Source of the DNA: Bolinopsis microptera
Lineage: Eukaryota > Ctenophora > Tentaculata > Lobata > Bolinopsidae
Direction of reading: 5' to 3'
Length of the DNA: 64,000 nucleotides
Assembly (NCBI RefSeq): GCF_026151205.1
Contig: NC_087080.1
Coordinates: 1,125,812-1,189,811 of the forward strand
This document shows, one piece after another, positions 43,601 to 58,600 of this stretch; positions within the stretch are counted from its first letter, which is position 1; every line of letters starts with the position of its first letter. Under the pieces are notes generated by a model, which searched no databases, was not told the origin of the DNA, and worked only from the letters and a program-made list of their open reading frames with translations. The translations under genes and the position numbers were made by a program.

Positions 43601-46600
43601 ATAATACTACTAATATTAAATATACTTTTACGTTCAGTGTTCCCTCACTCTTCATACTAATGATAACTTTTCTTAGTGTCAAGTAAATTGTTTTCAAATA
43701 GATTTACAGATATGTAATTGTTATTTGTAGTGGGGTATGTCAGACTGCTGAGAGAAGAGACCACCTTGCCTAGTACTTGTCTAGTCCAGATGTCGTCTCT
43801 GTCTTGCGGTCCATCTATTTGACGGATTCTCAGAATATTAATTATCAGACAAGCTTTAGTAGCGATTACACTGATTGCAGGATCAGAAGTGATGGTATTT
43901 ATATTGACTGTTAATCATCGGAGTTACAGTCCTAGAATAGGGGGTCCGAAATAGGGGGTCCGAAATAGGGGGTCCGAAATAGGGGGTCCGAAATAGGGGA
44001 TCCAAAACAGGGGGTCCGAAATAGGGGGTCCGAAATAGGGCGTCCGAAATAGGGGGTCCGAAATAGGGGGTCCGAAATAGGGGATCCAAAACAGGGGGTC
44101 CGAAATAGGGGGTCCGAAATAGGGGGTCCGAAATAGGGCGTCCGTAATAGGGGGTCCGAAATAGGGGATCCGAAATAGGGCGTCCGGAATAGGGGGTCCG
44201 AAATAGGGTGTCCGAAATCTGACCGAGCTTACACATGGTAAGGGTCTGAGATGAGAGTTATATCTTTATATTTGGGCTAGAGTAAGGGGTGTGATTTGAG
44301 AGTCATATTTGGGCTAGAGTAAGGGGTGTGATTTGTGAGTTATATTTGGGCTAGAGTAAGGGGTGTGATTTGTGAGTTATATTTGGGCTAGAGTAAGGGG
44401 TGTGATTTGAGAGGCTAAAATCAGGGGTTAGAGTTTGGGAGACATTTCTTTAAGAGACAGTGCAGAGTCTTGGTGCGGCTTTACAATTATTATCATAAAG
44501 AGTTTTCTAAACTTATTTATATTATACATACTATATATTGGTGGAGCTGTATTAGAGTCAATACATCATTGTACATGTTTACACGACAACTAAACATTGT
44601 TGAAGCCATATTTTTGAGAATCGTTACATTTTGCTGCTGGCACTCTCCAAAGCTTCAAGCTCAATCCGACAACTAACAGTACAGATGTAATGCCCTCAGA
44701 GTTACGTGTAATACAGTATTGAAATGTTGTTATATTTAATGTTAACGTTGTCTGTGCGAGCTCTAGCTAGACTTTCTAAGGTGTCAGTTAATTGCAACTA
44801 GTTTAATACTAATATAACTTATTATATAATATAACTTATTGTACATATAATATTATATATAAATATGTTATATATATTACATATTCTTTGAGCCGTACGA
44901 TACACCTTGTTTCCAGTAACCGACAGCTGTTAGATCATAGACGTAGAGGATTATAAAACACCTAAATAAAGAGTCCTTTTTACTCCTAACGCTAACTGCA
45001 TTAAAACTTACTGTTACGTCATTATTACGTCATTACTGTTACGTCATTATTACGTCATTACTGTTTAGTCACACGGTACATTACGTTACTAACCATTTCA
45101 TCTCACAGTATTACTTAGAGCCGGTAGGTCCACCATTGATACTAAATTTTACAGCAATATTTATGGAATTTTAGCACAATGATTAATTTGCGCAAAATTT
45201 GCGCGACTCTCACAAAAGATTAAACCGTTTGGTAAGAGATCATCTACAATCGGTTTTCCCTTCACAAATCACAAATTCCGTTCGCTTCATTTTCGCGCTC
45301 GAAAAAATCGCTGTTACCACCTTTATAAATATTTAAGTCATCCTTCCCGCCATCAAGATGGATGGTTTTAAAAGTAAAAGACGAAACTTTCGAAAAATTC
45401 TCACGCCATTTTTATCACATATCTGAAGAATTACAAAAAGTCCATGAACCCCTAATAAATTATAATATATTATAATACCCCCTAATATTCGAGTACCTAC
45501 TCGCAGTAAAATTAGCGACAAACTTGGTGAATGTAAACATATGTGTTAAAACAAACCCTGACAGGATGACCTCAGTAACAATAGAGGTAATTTTAACTCC
45601 TCCTTTAAAGGACCTTGTTATTTTAACACCGTAGGTTATGTAAAGTCGCTATTTTGGTTCTCGTATAACCTGAAACTTAGTTCCCTTCTCTCTGTTCTGG
45701 AGCTGTTTAGGGATCCTACTGACTTGCGTTTTACCCTAGAAACTGCTGAGAATGCTGAGAATGAGACATCAAAGGCCCGCAAGTCCGGATAAGGGCTTCT
45801 GTTTACTTTCTAAAATTTTAGATCGTAGTAATTCAGGTAGTTTGTTAGAAATAACTACTATTTTAAAATATAAAAAATGTTAATAAACATATTAGTATAT
45901 TATGAATAGAAAATCTAAATAAATAAACAAATTTCATTGAGCAACCAAACTCAGTATGAAAGCCTTCCCGAATTGTATAACACCGCCGAGGTAGCAAATG
46001 GTATTAATGACAATTGTAATTGCTGGTTTATATGTTACGTTGGCAATTGTAATTGTAATTATGATATTAATTGCTGCCTTACATGTATATAATAGTAAAA
46101 CTATAATGATATACGCTCTACCAATATTTTCATATGTGCATGTGCTGCACATCTATCATCTTCCAACGTGGCGAGCAATAAAAGCTAGAGTTGACATGTG
46201 TATTGTGTAGGTGTGCTGCAGTTATCATGCGGCTTACACTCCTTTGTGTCTGTAGAAATGAATTTACAAGGGGCTACGGTGACACCTTATAATTCTCTAA
46301 TTTAAAAGTTAAACCTTTTCACCGGAAAACTCTTTTAAAATTAAACGTGAGAGAGAGAGAGAAGCCACCGAAGAACAATTGTTTGACAAAACATATTCGC
46401 ATTTTGTAAGCCAATTGACTTCAGAATATTCAAAAATATTTAACATATATTGTCGCTCTGCCGAGACGCCCTACAACTGTTTTCAGAAGAGTTATTTGTC
46501 AGAAAAAATAAATCACAGCCAGTTCACACGCGGGCGATGATAAGCGGGTAGAAAAGAGTATTCACACCAGGACAGAGGAAATTACAAAGGTTATAAAAGG

Positions 46601-49600
46601 AGCGTGACTAACTGTCTTGTAACCATGACTACTGTAACCATGACTACTGTAACCATGACTACTGTAACCATGACTACTGTAACCATGACTACTGTAACCA
46701 TGACCACTGTAACCATGACCACTGTAACCATGACTACTGAACCATGACTACTGAACCATGACTACTGTAACCATGACTACTGTAACCATGACCACTGTAA
46801 CCATGACCACTGTAACCATGACCACTGTAACCATGACTACTGAACCATGACTACTGTAACCATGACTACTGTAACCATGACTACTGTAACCATGACTACT
46901 GTAACCATGACTACTGTAACCATGACTACTGTAACCATGACTACTGTAACCATGACCACTGTAACCATGACCACTGTAACCATGACCACTGTAACCATGA
47001 CCACTGTAACCATGACCACTGTAACCATGACTACTGGAATCATGACTACTGTAACCAAGACTACTGTAACCATGACTACTGTAACCATGACCACTGTAAC
47101 CATGACCACTGTAACCATGACTACTGAACAATGACTACTGTAACCATGACTACTGTAACCATGACTACTGTAACCATGACTACTGTAACCATGACTACTG
47201 TAACCATGACTACTGTAACCATGACTACTGTAACCATGACCACTGTAACCATGACCACTGTAACCATGACCACTGTAACCATGACCACTGGAACCATGAC
47301 TACTGTAACCATGACTACTGGAATCATGACTACTGTAACCATGACTACTGTAAGCATGACTACTGTAACCATGACCACTGTAACCATGACCACTGTATTC
47401 TGTAACCATGACCACTGTAACCATGACCACTGTAACCATGACCACTGTAACCATGACTACTGTAATCATGACTACTGTAACCATGACTACTGTCACCATG
47501 ACTACTGTAACCATGACTACTGTAACCATGACTACTGTAACCATGACTACTGTAACCATGACTACTGTAACCATGACTACTGTAACCATGACTACTGTAA
47601 CCATGACTACTGTAACCATGACCACTGTAACCATGACCACTGTAACCATGACTACTGTAACCATGACGACTGTAACCATGACTACTGTAACCATGACCAC
47701 TGTCTCTACCACACGTACCAGCCTTAAAAACTCATAATTCTGAGTGTTACTTTCCTTTTATCAGAACTCTGGTTTTCTACCGGCAGGCTACCGGCTTTAT
47801 ACCGGCTTTATACCGGCTTTATACCGGCAGGCTGCCGGTCATCTACCCACGTGTCTCATTGTTAGGAAATACACAGGGTTTCCCCGGGGTCACGTTTACC
47901 ATGCTCAACTTCCAATGAAATGGTAATTTCTTCAGAACGTGTTTAACCACAGTCTTTGCAGTATTTTATTTTACCGAGCAACAGTTTCGTCAGACTCGAC
48001 AAGTACGATTTGAAGTGTTAGCCCTGAAATTAGAAAATGAGAAGTGAGATGGTTGTAGCTTTGTGAGATTGGTCCAGTCAGATAAGGACTTAAAGTAATG
48101 TAACTTATCTAGTTCATCCTTGATTTTTATGTGCGCGACATGGGTGCCAACATTCTTTAGCAAAAATGTTTTAAAATAACGTGAGCAAATATTTTCTTAA
48201 ATATACTTTTCAATACCTTAAGCTTAGTTAAGCTATTTTGGCTATGTAATGCTATGTTATGCTATGTAATGCTATGTAAGGCTATTTAAGTTGTCTATTT
48301 CCCGAAGTTTCGTTAAGCACTGTCAGACTATAATACATGTTACTTACGGAGGTAATACTTGTAAGGCATATCACCGCTGTAAGGCCTCCTGTAAGACACA
48401 GCTATGTTTTCAGTCGACCAAAATGTCAAACAGAATTAAAATGATTGAGCACGTATAAGAGTACAGCCTGTATTTACAGTGTAGTGTACAAGTGTACTTA
48501 CTGTTCCAAGTAGTAGCTACTTTTCAATCTATCATCGATATTCCTAATTATATATTATAACATTATAGCAGCATTTCATCTCACAGCACTACACGCCTCA
48601 CTTTAAGAGTCTGTGTTTCTTCAAATTTTCAGCGGCATATATAATTTCTCTGTCGTCTTATTAATGGGTTTAACCAAATTGTGAATCCTTAGAAACGTTA
48701 TATAATATTACCGTGACGTGCACCAGTGCATAAACACATGATAAAATTAGAGGTTAACGCATGCTGGTGTGGCAAGCTCTCTGCGAATGAAGGCTCGAAG
48801 CCGTTCAAGCAGACTGCAATGTGACCTAGAATTATCAGAACTGTTCCCAATCCTGCTCTTTTTCTTTAGCGAGAAGTAAAGGCGGTCACTTCTGAGTTCG
48901 AAATGTTCTGGAATACTATTATATAGATAATTCTCACAGTGTATACACTAACTATACACTCACTAGATACACTAACTATACACTAACTATACACTAGTTA
49001 CTATACACTAGTTACTATACACTAACTATACACTAACTATACACTAACTATACACTAGTTACTATACACTAACTATACACTAACTATACACTAACTATAC
49101 ACTAACTATACACTAACTATACAGTGTATAGTTAGCCCGGCAATACGTCTTTCTCTCGCCACTAGTGTAAAACACTTAGATTAATGTGCAGTGAGAAGCA
49201 GAGGTTTTAATTAATCCTACCATTTTCAATACTTGGTTTGATTCCCTTGACAGTTGGTAGGATAACCTGGAGATCACATATTTTATCGATCTGTTTTCAG
49301 AAAGGACTGTGAGCCACATGAAACCTATTAGCAGGTTAAATGGTGCTGCATTCCATTAAATATATTTATTTTGATGTTCCATAATCAATTGGAGCAGGAT
49401 TTAGGCCCTGCTTAGGTCGCGGTATGACATGTAGAAACTAGAAAGTTGCAACAGTCGGTGCGATTGGAATGTAGGTGCACCTTGCAATTAAATTTCGATA
49501 CATAATTTGATGAAAATTATTCATCCATCGCAGTAAAGTGAGACAATGTTTCATGACCGACTGTATTCTGGACTGTGCTGAATCACACCTTCCTTTTGAC

Positions 49601-52600
49601 CTGGTAACTTGGTAATATTTTACCTTTAAACCTGGTAACATAGTGGCCTGTTAAACTAGTGACCTGGTAACCTAGTGACCTGGTAACCTAGTGACCTGGT
49701 AACCTAGTGACCTGGTAACCTAGTGGCCTGTTAACCTAGTGACCTGGTCACCTAGTGACCTGGTAACCTAGTGACTTGGTAACCTAGTGACCGGGTAACC
49801 TAGTGACCTGGTCACCTAGTGACCTGGTAACCTAGTGACCTGGTAACCTAGTGACTTGGTAACCTAGTGACCTGGTAACCTAGTGACCTGGTAACCTAGT
49901 GACCTGGTAACCTTAATATTATGTTCTCTTATAACCAGAATCTAGGATGACGAGGAGTGATTTCCAGTGACATGTAATTCTGTGCGCTATAATAAAGGGT
50001 TGGACCGACCGTGAGAAGTTTGGTGATATTCATTTTGAAAGTTTACAACACGTCGTGTATAATGTATATATAATGTATATAATATATAGTATAGGCGTAA
50101 TAATATTAATATATGGGAATTATCGTTGAATGGCAAATTAAAATGGATTGCGTAACTCCATCCAATTTTACTCAATTATTAACAAATAAAAGATAAGAAC
50201 CCAGTAAATACACCATCCCCATGATGTAACATATGAAATGTAATTATGAAATGTAATTTAGAAATATGATAAATGAGGGCAGAAGTACGGTACAGTAAGT
50301 ACCGTACTACTGCCCTACTACAGTATAACAGTACCGTTATAGGGATCAGTGAAACTTCACACTTTGTCTCTAATTTATTCCGACGTCTAAAATACGGGAA
50401 GATTTTCCGTCACTACTCTTTAGTCAGTAGATAATACATCTCCTGTGGTCAACAGGTTACAGCATCGTAGTTAGTTCCGGAGATCAATGTCTTAAAATAG
50501 AGCGGCGTGTAGTTTATTTAAAGATTTTATTTAAAGAATCATGGATATGATATCGTGTTGATGTTGACATGAGGGAAGCCTAGATGAGGGAAGATGACAA
50601 CAAAACCTTGCAACTTATCCGAGTTAAAAATAAAGAGACAGCTAGCAGGCATTACCGCAGTACCGCACCCATAACCTTATTAACCATTAACCACCCTGAA
50701 ATCTACTGTAATCATGTGCAACTAATTAATGAATTTGACCGACTGAAAACTACGTCGTTTAGCTATACTAAAGGATCAGGTATAATATTATACATAATAA
50801 TAAACATAAACACGGGTTGCAATCCCGGCTATTCTGACTCACCAACTAATCTATTTATAGATTATAAACCACCTCTCTCACCAGTAATTATTAATTATTA
50901 CTCACCAGTAATTATTAATTATTACTCACCAGTAATTACTGATTATTACTCACCAGTAATTATTAATTATTACTCACCAGTAATTATTACAGGGAAGAAG
51001 AGGATAGTGACCTGCAATATCTCCGCCCTACTGCACTGGAGTAAACTAAAGTACAGTACTCAGTTCATGTTCGAGCTCTTCGTCTCTCTCAGCTCTGTGG
51101 TACGTGTGTTTGTATGTTTGTTTGTGTGTCTCTACTCTGTGGTACGTGTGTTTGTATGTCTGTTTGTGTGTCTCTACTCTGTGGTACGTGTGTTCGTATG
51201 TCTGTTTGTTTGTCTCAACTCCACACTCCACAGCACAGTACGCGCGGCTGTAAGTGTCTGTTTGTGCACATTTAGAGCCATTATAATTGCTACCACATTA
51301 TAATTGCTACTACATTATAATTGCTACCACAATTACTCAGCATTGAAACTATAACTCGTCACAAGGATGATCAGTGGATTATCACAGTTTAAATACCCAT
51401 TGTCTTCTTAAACTTTTTCCTCCAATCTAATTGATTATTAGATTTTTTTTCTTGAATATCTCACATATTTAATCCTACATTTTATGCCCCTCAATTACTC
51501 CCAGACTTAACATACCATTGTTCTGCGCTAGTTCATCTGTCTGTCAAACTCTTGTAAATTTGTCAGTACTCAAGTACTGTACTGTAGGTTACCTAGTAAC
51601 CTGACAAGTAACCTGGTAACCTTGTAACCTAGCAACCAGATAAATTAATTTGTCAAACTATTTTCCTGTAAATTTGTCACTACTCAGTAGTACTGTAGAA
51701 AGGTAGGTCTGTAAAACTGAACTCGTAACTCAATCAGGTGCCCTGGTAAACAACATAATATATTATAAATAAATACTTACAAGTAATGAACTTTACATTA
51801 CGGACTAATACACATATTAATTTAGTTTCATTAATATTAAATGTTGTAAAGTTAAGAGTGTTACAGCCCCGTCTCCAGGAACGTCTGGGTTTATTATTCC
51901 GGGACTTGTAAATAAGAGCATTCAGTGCTGCTGTCTATATCACAGCATAATACCGGGGGATTAAATTGTCCGCTAGAATAAGGGTCACGTTATTATGCAC
52001 ACAGTATGGGGAGTAAAATGGTAGCCCAACACCCTTGGTATAAATATGCGCATATTTTACATTCTAATTAGTGTTTTATGTACGTTCTAAGTCTGTCTGT
52101 ACCGTGTAAATTTCACTATATAATAATAATAAATTTGCAGATCTAATGTATTTAGTGTGTATTTCCAGCTAAACCTAACACCTTACTTAGGAGTGCTCTT
52201 TATTCGAAGCTAAGCAACCGGTGACCTGGTTGCTTAGTAACGTAGTAACGTAGTAACCTGGTAACCTGGTATTTAGTAACGTAGTAACCTGGTAACCTGG
52301 TAACCTGGTAACTTAGTAACCTAGTTACCTGGTAACCTGGCCTGGTAACCTAGTAACCTGGCCTGGTAACCTGGTAACCTAGTAACCTGGCCTGGTAACC
52401 TAGTAACCTAATAACCTAGTAGCCTAGTAACCTAGTATTTAGTAACCTAGTAACCTAGTAGTAACCTGCTAGGAAACGTGGTAACCTACTAAGCAACCTG
52501 GTGACCTGGTACGGTAACCTGGTAACCTAGTAACCTGCTAGGAAACGTGGTAATTTACTAAGAAACCTGGTAACCTTGGCCGTGTAACCTTGTAATTTAA

Positions 52601-55600
52601 GCTGTGCGTGATCTGATTTTAGTGTACGTGATCAATACTGCAATTAACACTGTGTTGTGTGGTTAATGGTTATGTGGCATGTAGTTATAGGTAGTAGCTA
52701 GGGGGAAGTGGTTAAGAACGGTCAGTACTTCTCACTAACAGTAACCTAGTAACCTAGTAACCTAGTTATAGGTAGTAGCTAGGGGGAAGTGGTTAAGAAC
52801 GGTCAGTACTTCTCACTAACAGTAACCTAGTAACCTAGTAACCTAGTAACCTAGTAACCTAGTAACCTAGTAACCTAGTAACCTAGTAACCTAGTAACCT
52901 AGTAACCTAGTAACCTAGTTATAGGTAGTAGCTAGGGGGAAAATAGAAAGTGGTTAAGAACGGTCAGTACTTCTCACTAACAGTATTCTAAAGAATATTT
53001 ACTCCGATCTGATGATGGGATGGTGAAGGTTGTTGAAAACCTGCTCTTTTTACCAGGCTTTTTGTACCCAGTAAGTTTAGTCAGAGAACAAGGAATATTT
53101 ATTAGCCTTCTATATTTACTATACATATTTTAAAATAGGCATTAGGCAATAGGCATTAACGGTTCTTATTTTTAAGCCAAATTTCAAATGTATAAACGAG
53201 TTTAAAGCTGTAAAAGAGTGCTTCTAAAACTTAAGATTACCCCTAAAATTGCAATATCAGTAAATAAAAGCTATGCAAAATAATTGATACCTTTCTGTGA
53301 TCGTGTAAATTGAAGTAAGGCGCCGTTTATAGCACAGTAAGTAGACATGTATCACATCTTTAGCTGGGATACCATGTATAAAATGTGTGGAGAAAAACGT
53401 GACTGCAGTTAAAAAGTTGATTTAAGTTAAAAGTCGGTACCTACACTTTTGAGGGACAAAGCGTAGCTGTATGAGTTGTAATCAGTAAGAATTAAATATG
53501 TTTAATTTGTACCAGCTGTTTTAACACAGTGATAAGGGACTAATTAAGTTGCTGTTCATGTAATTATGTGATCACCAGAGTAACCCGTGTCTACGGCCGT
53601 GACTTCGCTGTCGCAGTTGAAATGCAAAAGTATAAACCCGTCTATTATATTCGAAAACATGCATTACATTTTCGTATGAAGTTACTCAGTCCAAACAGAC
53701 CACAATTTAATTCTGAGTGCCCCTCACGTATCTAATAGTAATACTTGGGAATCTGGAGGTCTACTGCCAAATTACCTAATTATATAGCAAATCTGTTATG
53801 GGAGAGAGAGCGAGAGCGAGAAAGAGGGAGAGTACTTGAGACACTTAAGTATTATATTTGGGTCACAAAATGATCAATTAAACTACTTACAACCGGCCGA
53901 TGTAAAAAACCTTAATTTTTTGGCTTACACACATCTTGAGATTATTAGTATTGATAAGCTTGATTATTAGTATTGATAAGATCCAGTGTCAGGTTGAGAA
54001 GTGGACCTTGAAAAGAATTATTTTCTTTAGAAGAGATGCATGGCAAAATACCGTCTTGAAGATGAGAGAATGAGATGGTAAAATAAGTAAGGAGAGATGA
54101 ATTGAGCAAAACATCATCGCCAAACTTCCTTTAAATCCAAATTATTGTACGAAAATTGTTTCTTATCGATTGTTCATGTACTGGACTATAGATAAGATGC
54201 TTAAGACAAGCTCTGTTGTTACATAACATGTTGTTGCATAACATGTGTTATGTATGTATATTGTATATTGTATGTATGTATGTACATGTGACAACATAAC
54301 TGTTGTTACATAACATGTGATCAATATCCTCAGATTTCATTGGTTTTTTCAACTGCCAGATACGTAATATTGTTTTATGTTTATAAATACGGTTATAAAC
54401 ATGACTTGTAACAATCGCCCTTAAAACAGTAAACAGTAAACTGTAATGATTTGTGCTTGCCTCCCTGAGACACTTATCAATAATGCGTATTATACTACTA
54501 TTACTGTTGTAATTTTATGAGCGCTACAAATCACCCAGTATAAATTACTAAATAAAGCTTTTAGCTGACAAGCTGACAGTTGCTGAAGGAATATTTGATA
54601 GGTTTATTATTATATATATTATATAATTGATAGGTTTCATGCGGGTTACACCCACATGTTCACCCCCTAATTTAGATTGTTACATCACTGTAAATTAACG
54701 TTAAGTCACAGCTTTATTCAAGTTCCCATCTTTGAAGGAGATTACCCGACAATCGCGTGACTCCTTTATAAAATACTTCTATGTACTCATGTTTATAATA
54801 TATTAGAATTAGAATTAGAATTAAATCCTCTGGTTGTGTGTTTTTACATGATGCCTTATAAGGCGGTTATTCGGGAGAGACTCTCCAAATAAGGAGCTTA
54901 TAAACACCTTATAAACACCTCCGGGAGCAGTTATATGTTATAAACTTGGCACTTAGTCTGTTGGCCAGGTAACACACATAATGTGTGTTACCTGGGCACT
55001 GCTCACTTGTTCTCACCCAGAAATTGTCAGAATCACGTGAATATTACCTTGCCTTTAAATTCTTGCTTCTTTTTTTTCAAATTTGCCAGTTTTTAGGATC
55101 AAAGGTTGTAGTGTTGTTACAGTCGATCAACAATGAAGATGCAGCATAAAGTTCACCCTTCAACTCACCTAAACATGCACATAAATCTAACTTATCGCGA
55201 GGTCATAAAAATGTGCAATAATAAAAATGTGCAATAATTTTAACACGATTATTTATACACAGTGACGTCATCCACAGCGCAGAGTACATGATATACACAT
55301 AATATACTAATATACACATAATATCATTCAGGAGCGGAGAAGTGATGTAAGCTATAAGTTAGAGTTGAGAGACAATGAGAAAAACAGACTGAACGCTGAT
55401 TACTACCTGTCTAGTACTGCACAACCTGAGCTTATGAACGGGAAATACTACCGTGTTATTGGTTAGTTTACTCCTAATACTACCGTGTTATTGGTTAGTT
55501 TACTCCTAATACTACCGTGTTATTGGTTAGTTTACCTTTAATACTACCGTGTTATTGGTTAGTTTACTTTTAATACTACCGTGTTATTGGTTAGTTTACT

Positions 55601-58600
55601 CCTAATACTACCGTGTTATTGGTTAGTTTACTTTTAATACTACCGTGTTATTGGTTAGTTTACTCCTAATACTACCGTGTTATTGGTTAGTTTACTCTTA
55701 ATACTACCGTGTTATTGGTTAGTTTACTCCTAATACTACCGTGTTATTGGTTAGTTTACTCTTAATACTACCGTGTTATTGGTTAGTTTACTCCTATTAC
55801 TACCGTGTTATTGGTTAGTTTACTCTTACTTACTACCGTGTTATTGGTTAGTTTACTTTTAATACTACCGTGTTATTGGTTAGTTTACTCCTAATACTAC
55901 CGTGTTATTGGTTAGTTTACTCTTAATACTACCGTGTTATTGGTTAGTTTACTTTTAATACTACCGTGTTATTGGTTAGTTTACTCTTAATACTACCGTG
56001 TTATTGGTTAGTTTACTCCTAATACTACCGTGTTATTGGTTAGTTTACTCCTAATACTACCGTGTTATTGGTTAGTTTACTCCTAATACTACCGTGTTAT
56101 TGGTTAGTTTACTTTTAATACTACCGTGTTATTGGTTAGTTTACTCTTAATACTACCGTGTTATTGGTTAGTTTACTCCTAATACTACCGTGTTATTGGT
56201 TAGTTTACTTTTAATACTACCGTGTTATTGGTTAGTTTACTTTTAATACTACCGTGTTATTGGTTAGTTTACTTTTAATACTACCGTGTTATTGGTTAGT
56301 TTACTCCTAATACTACCGTGTTATTGGTTAGTTTACTCCTAATACTACCGTGTTATTGGTTAGTTTACTCCTAATACTACTGTGTTATTGGTTAGTTTAC
56401 TTTTAATACTACCGTGTTATTGGTTAGTTTACTCCTAATACTACCGTGTTATTGGTTAGTTTACTCCTAATACTACCGTGTTATTGGTTAGTTTACTTTT
56501 AATACTACCGTGTTATTGGTTAGTTTACTCCTAATACTACCGTGTTATTGGTTAGTTTACTCCTAATACTACCGTGTTATTGGTTAGTTTACCTTTAATA
56601 CTACCGTGTTATTGGTTAGTTTACTTTTAATACTACCGTGTTATTGGTTAGTTTACTCCTAATACTACCGTGTTATTGGTTAGTTTACTTTTAATACTAC
56701 CGTGTTATTGGTTAGTTTACTTTTAATACTACCGTGTTATTGGTTAGTTTACTCCTAATACTACCGTGTTATTGGTTAGTTTACTTTTAATACTACCGTG
56801 TTATTGGTTAGTTTACTCCTAATACTACCGTGTTATTGGTTAGTTTACTCCTAATACTACCGTGTTATTGGTTAGTTTACTTTTAATACTACCGTGTTAT
56901 TGGTTAGTTTACTCCTAATACTACCGTGTTATTGGTTAGTTTACTTTTAATACTACCGTGTTATTGGTTAGTTTACTCCTAATACTACCGTGTTATTGGT
57001 TAGTTTACTTTTAATACTACCGTGTTATTGGTTAGTTTACTTTTAATACTACCGTGTTATTGGTTAGTTTACTTTTAATACTACCGTGTTATTGGTTAGT
57101 TTACTCCTAATACTACCGTGTTATTGGTTAGTTTACTCCTAATACTACCGTGTTATTGGTTAGTTTACTTTTAATACTACCGTGTTATTGGTTAGTTTAC
57201 TCTTAATACTACCGTGTTATTGGTTAGTTTACTTTTAATACTACCGTGTTATTGGTTAGTTTACTTTTAATACTACCGTGTTATTGGTTAGTTTACTTTT
57301 AATACTACCGTGTTATTGGTTAGTTTACTTTTAATACTACCGTGTTATTGGTTAGTTTACTTTTAATACTACCGTGTTATTGGTTAGTTTACTTTTAATA
57401 CTACCGTGTTATTGGTTAGTTTACTTTTAATACTACCGTGTTATTGGTTAGTTTACTCCTAATACTACCGTGTTATTGGTTAGTTTACTTTTAATACTAC
57501 CGTGTTATTGGTTAGTTTACTCCTAATACTACCGTGTTATTGGTTAGTTTACTTTTAATACTACCGTGTTATTGGTTAGTTTACTCTTAATACTACCGTG
57601 TTATTGGTTAGTTTACTCTTACTTACTACCGTGTTATTGGTTAGTTTACTCCTAATACTACCGTGTTATTGGTTAGTTTACTTTTAATACTACCGTGTTA
57701 TTGGTTAGTTTACTTCTAATACTACCGTGTTATTGGTTAGTTTACTCCTAATACTACCGTGTTATTGGTTAGTTTACTCCTAATACTACCGTGTTATTGG
57801 TTAGTTTACTCCTAATACTACCGTGTTATTGGTTAGTTTACTCTTAATACTACCGTGTTATTGGTTAGTTTACTTTTAATACTACCGTGTTATTGGTTAG
57901 TTTACTTTTATTTAGTTGATTATTTGTCTCGTTTACAATTCCTGTTTTTAACGGAATTCTGGTGTCGGAATGCCGCTAATTTCATACTTTTTGTTTTTTT
58001 TTGGGTTTCCGATAAGAAACTGTTGTGAACGGAATTCCGTCATGTATTCACTGTGGGACTGATAGCTGAAACACTATAAAATAGCTTAATTATATAATAA
58101 TAATAATAAAATAATTTACAGATACCCAAACTAGCTATACCTACACGCAATATTAATAGTAGAGTGTTAGTACAGGGTGTTCAACCTATTAATCGTGTTT
58201 TAGCTTCTTCAGCCAGATATTAAACCTCAGCTTTATGCTTTTCTTTATTATTAACATAATTAACATGATTAGTTCCCTCGACTCTTCATTAAAAACTTGC
58301 CAAAATAACATTCATCTACAAAACTTTAGCTTATAGAATTCTTTCTTCTTATATAAACTAAAACTTAGAACTGTTTAAGAGCTCTCAGAGGAAGTTTGTT
58401 CCAGTAACACTACATCTGTAATTTAATAGATCCTCTCGTACTTGATTATCTATACATTGGCCCAGATTACGCTATAACTCTCGTTAAGACATGTTTACAA
58501 GAGGCACCACCTTCTATTCTTTCTTTGTAACATTACTTGGGGAATGGGGACCGTACTTGATAAACGTTATTCCAGATATAATCTCATCAAGATTAGAACA

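Noticed and set aside
45998..46210. 70-residue hydrophobic frame
   Set aside because: AT-rich alternating I/V/L codons in an intron, open on both strands; no start context or domain.
46748..47737. Long open frames of VTVVM / TMTTV / HGYSS type
   Set aside because: Product of a 15-bp repeat lacking stops in several frames on both strands; no splice context or non-repeat coding part.
50584..51303. 239-residue frame on plus
   Set aside because: It is kept open by two repeats with periods of 24 and 42 bp (both multiples of three). The remaining parts are low-complexity and AT-rich with no domain. I regard it as chance inside a SPATA22 intron.
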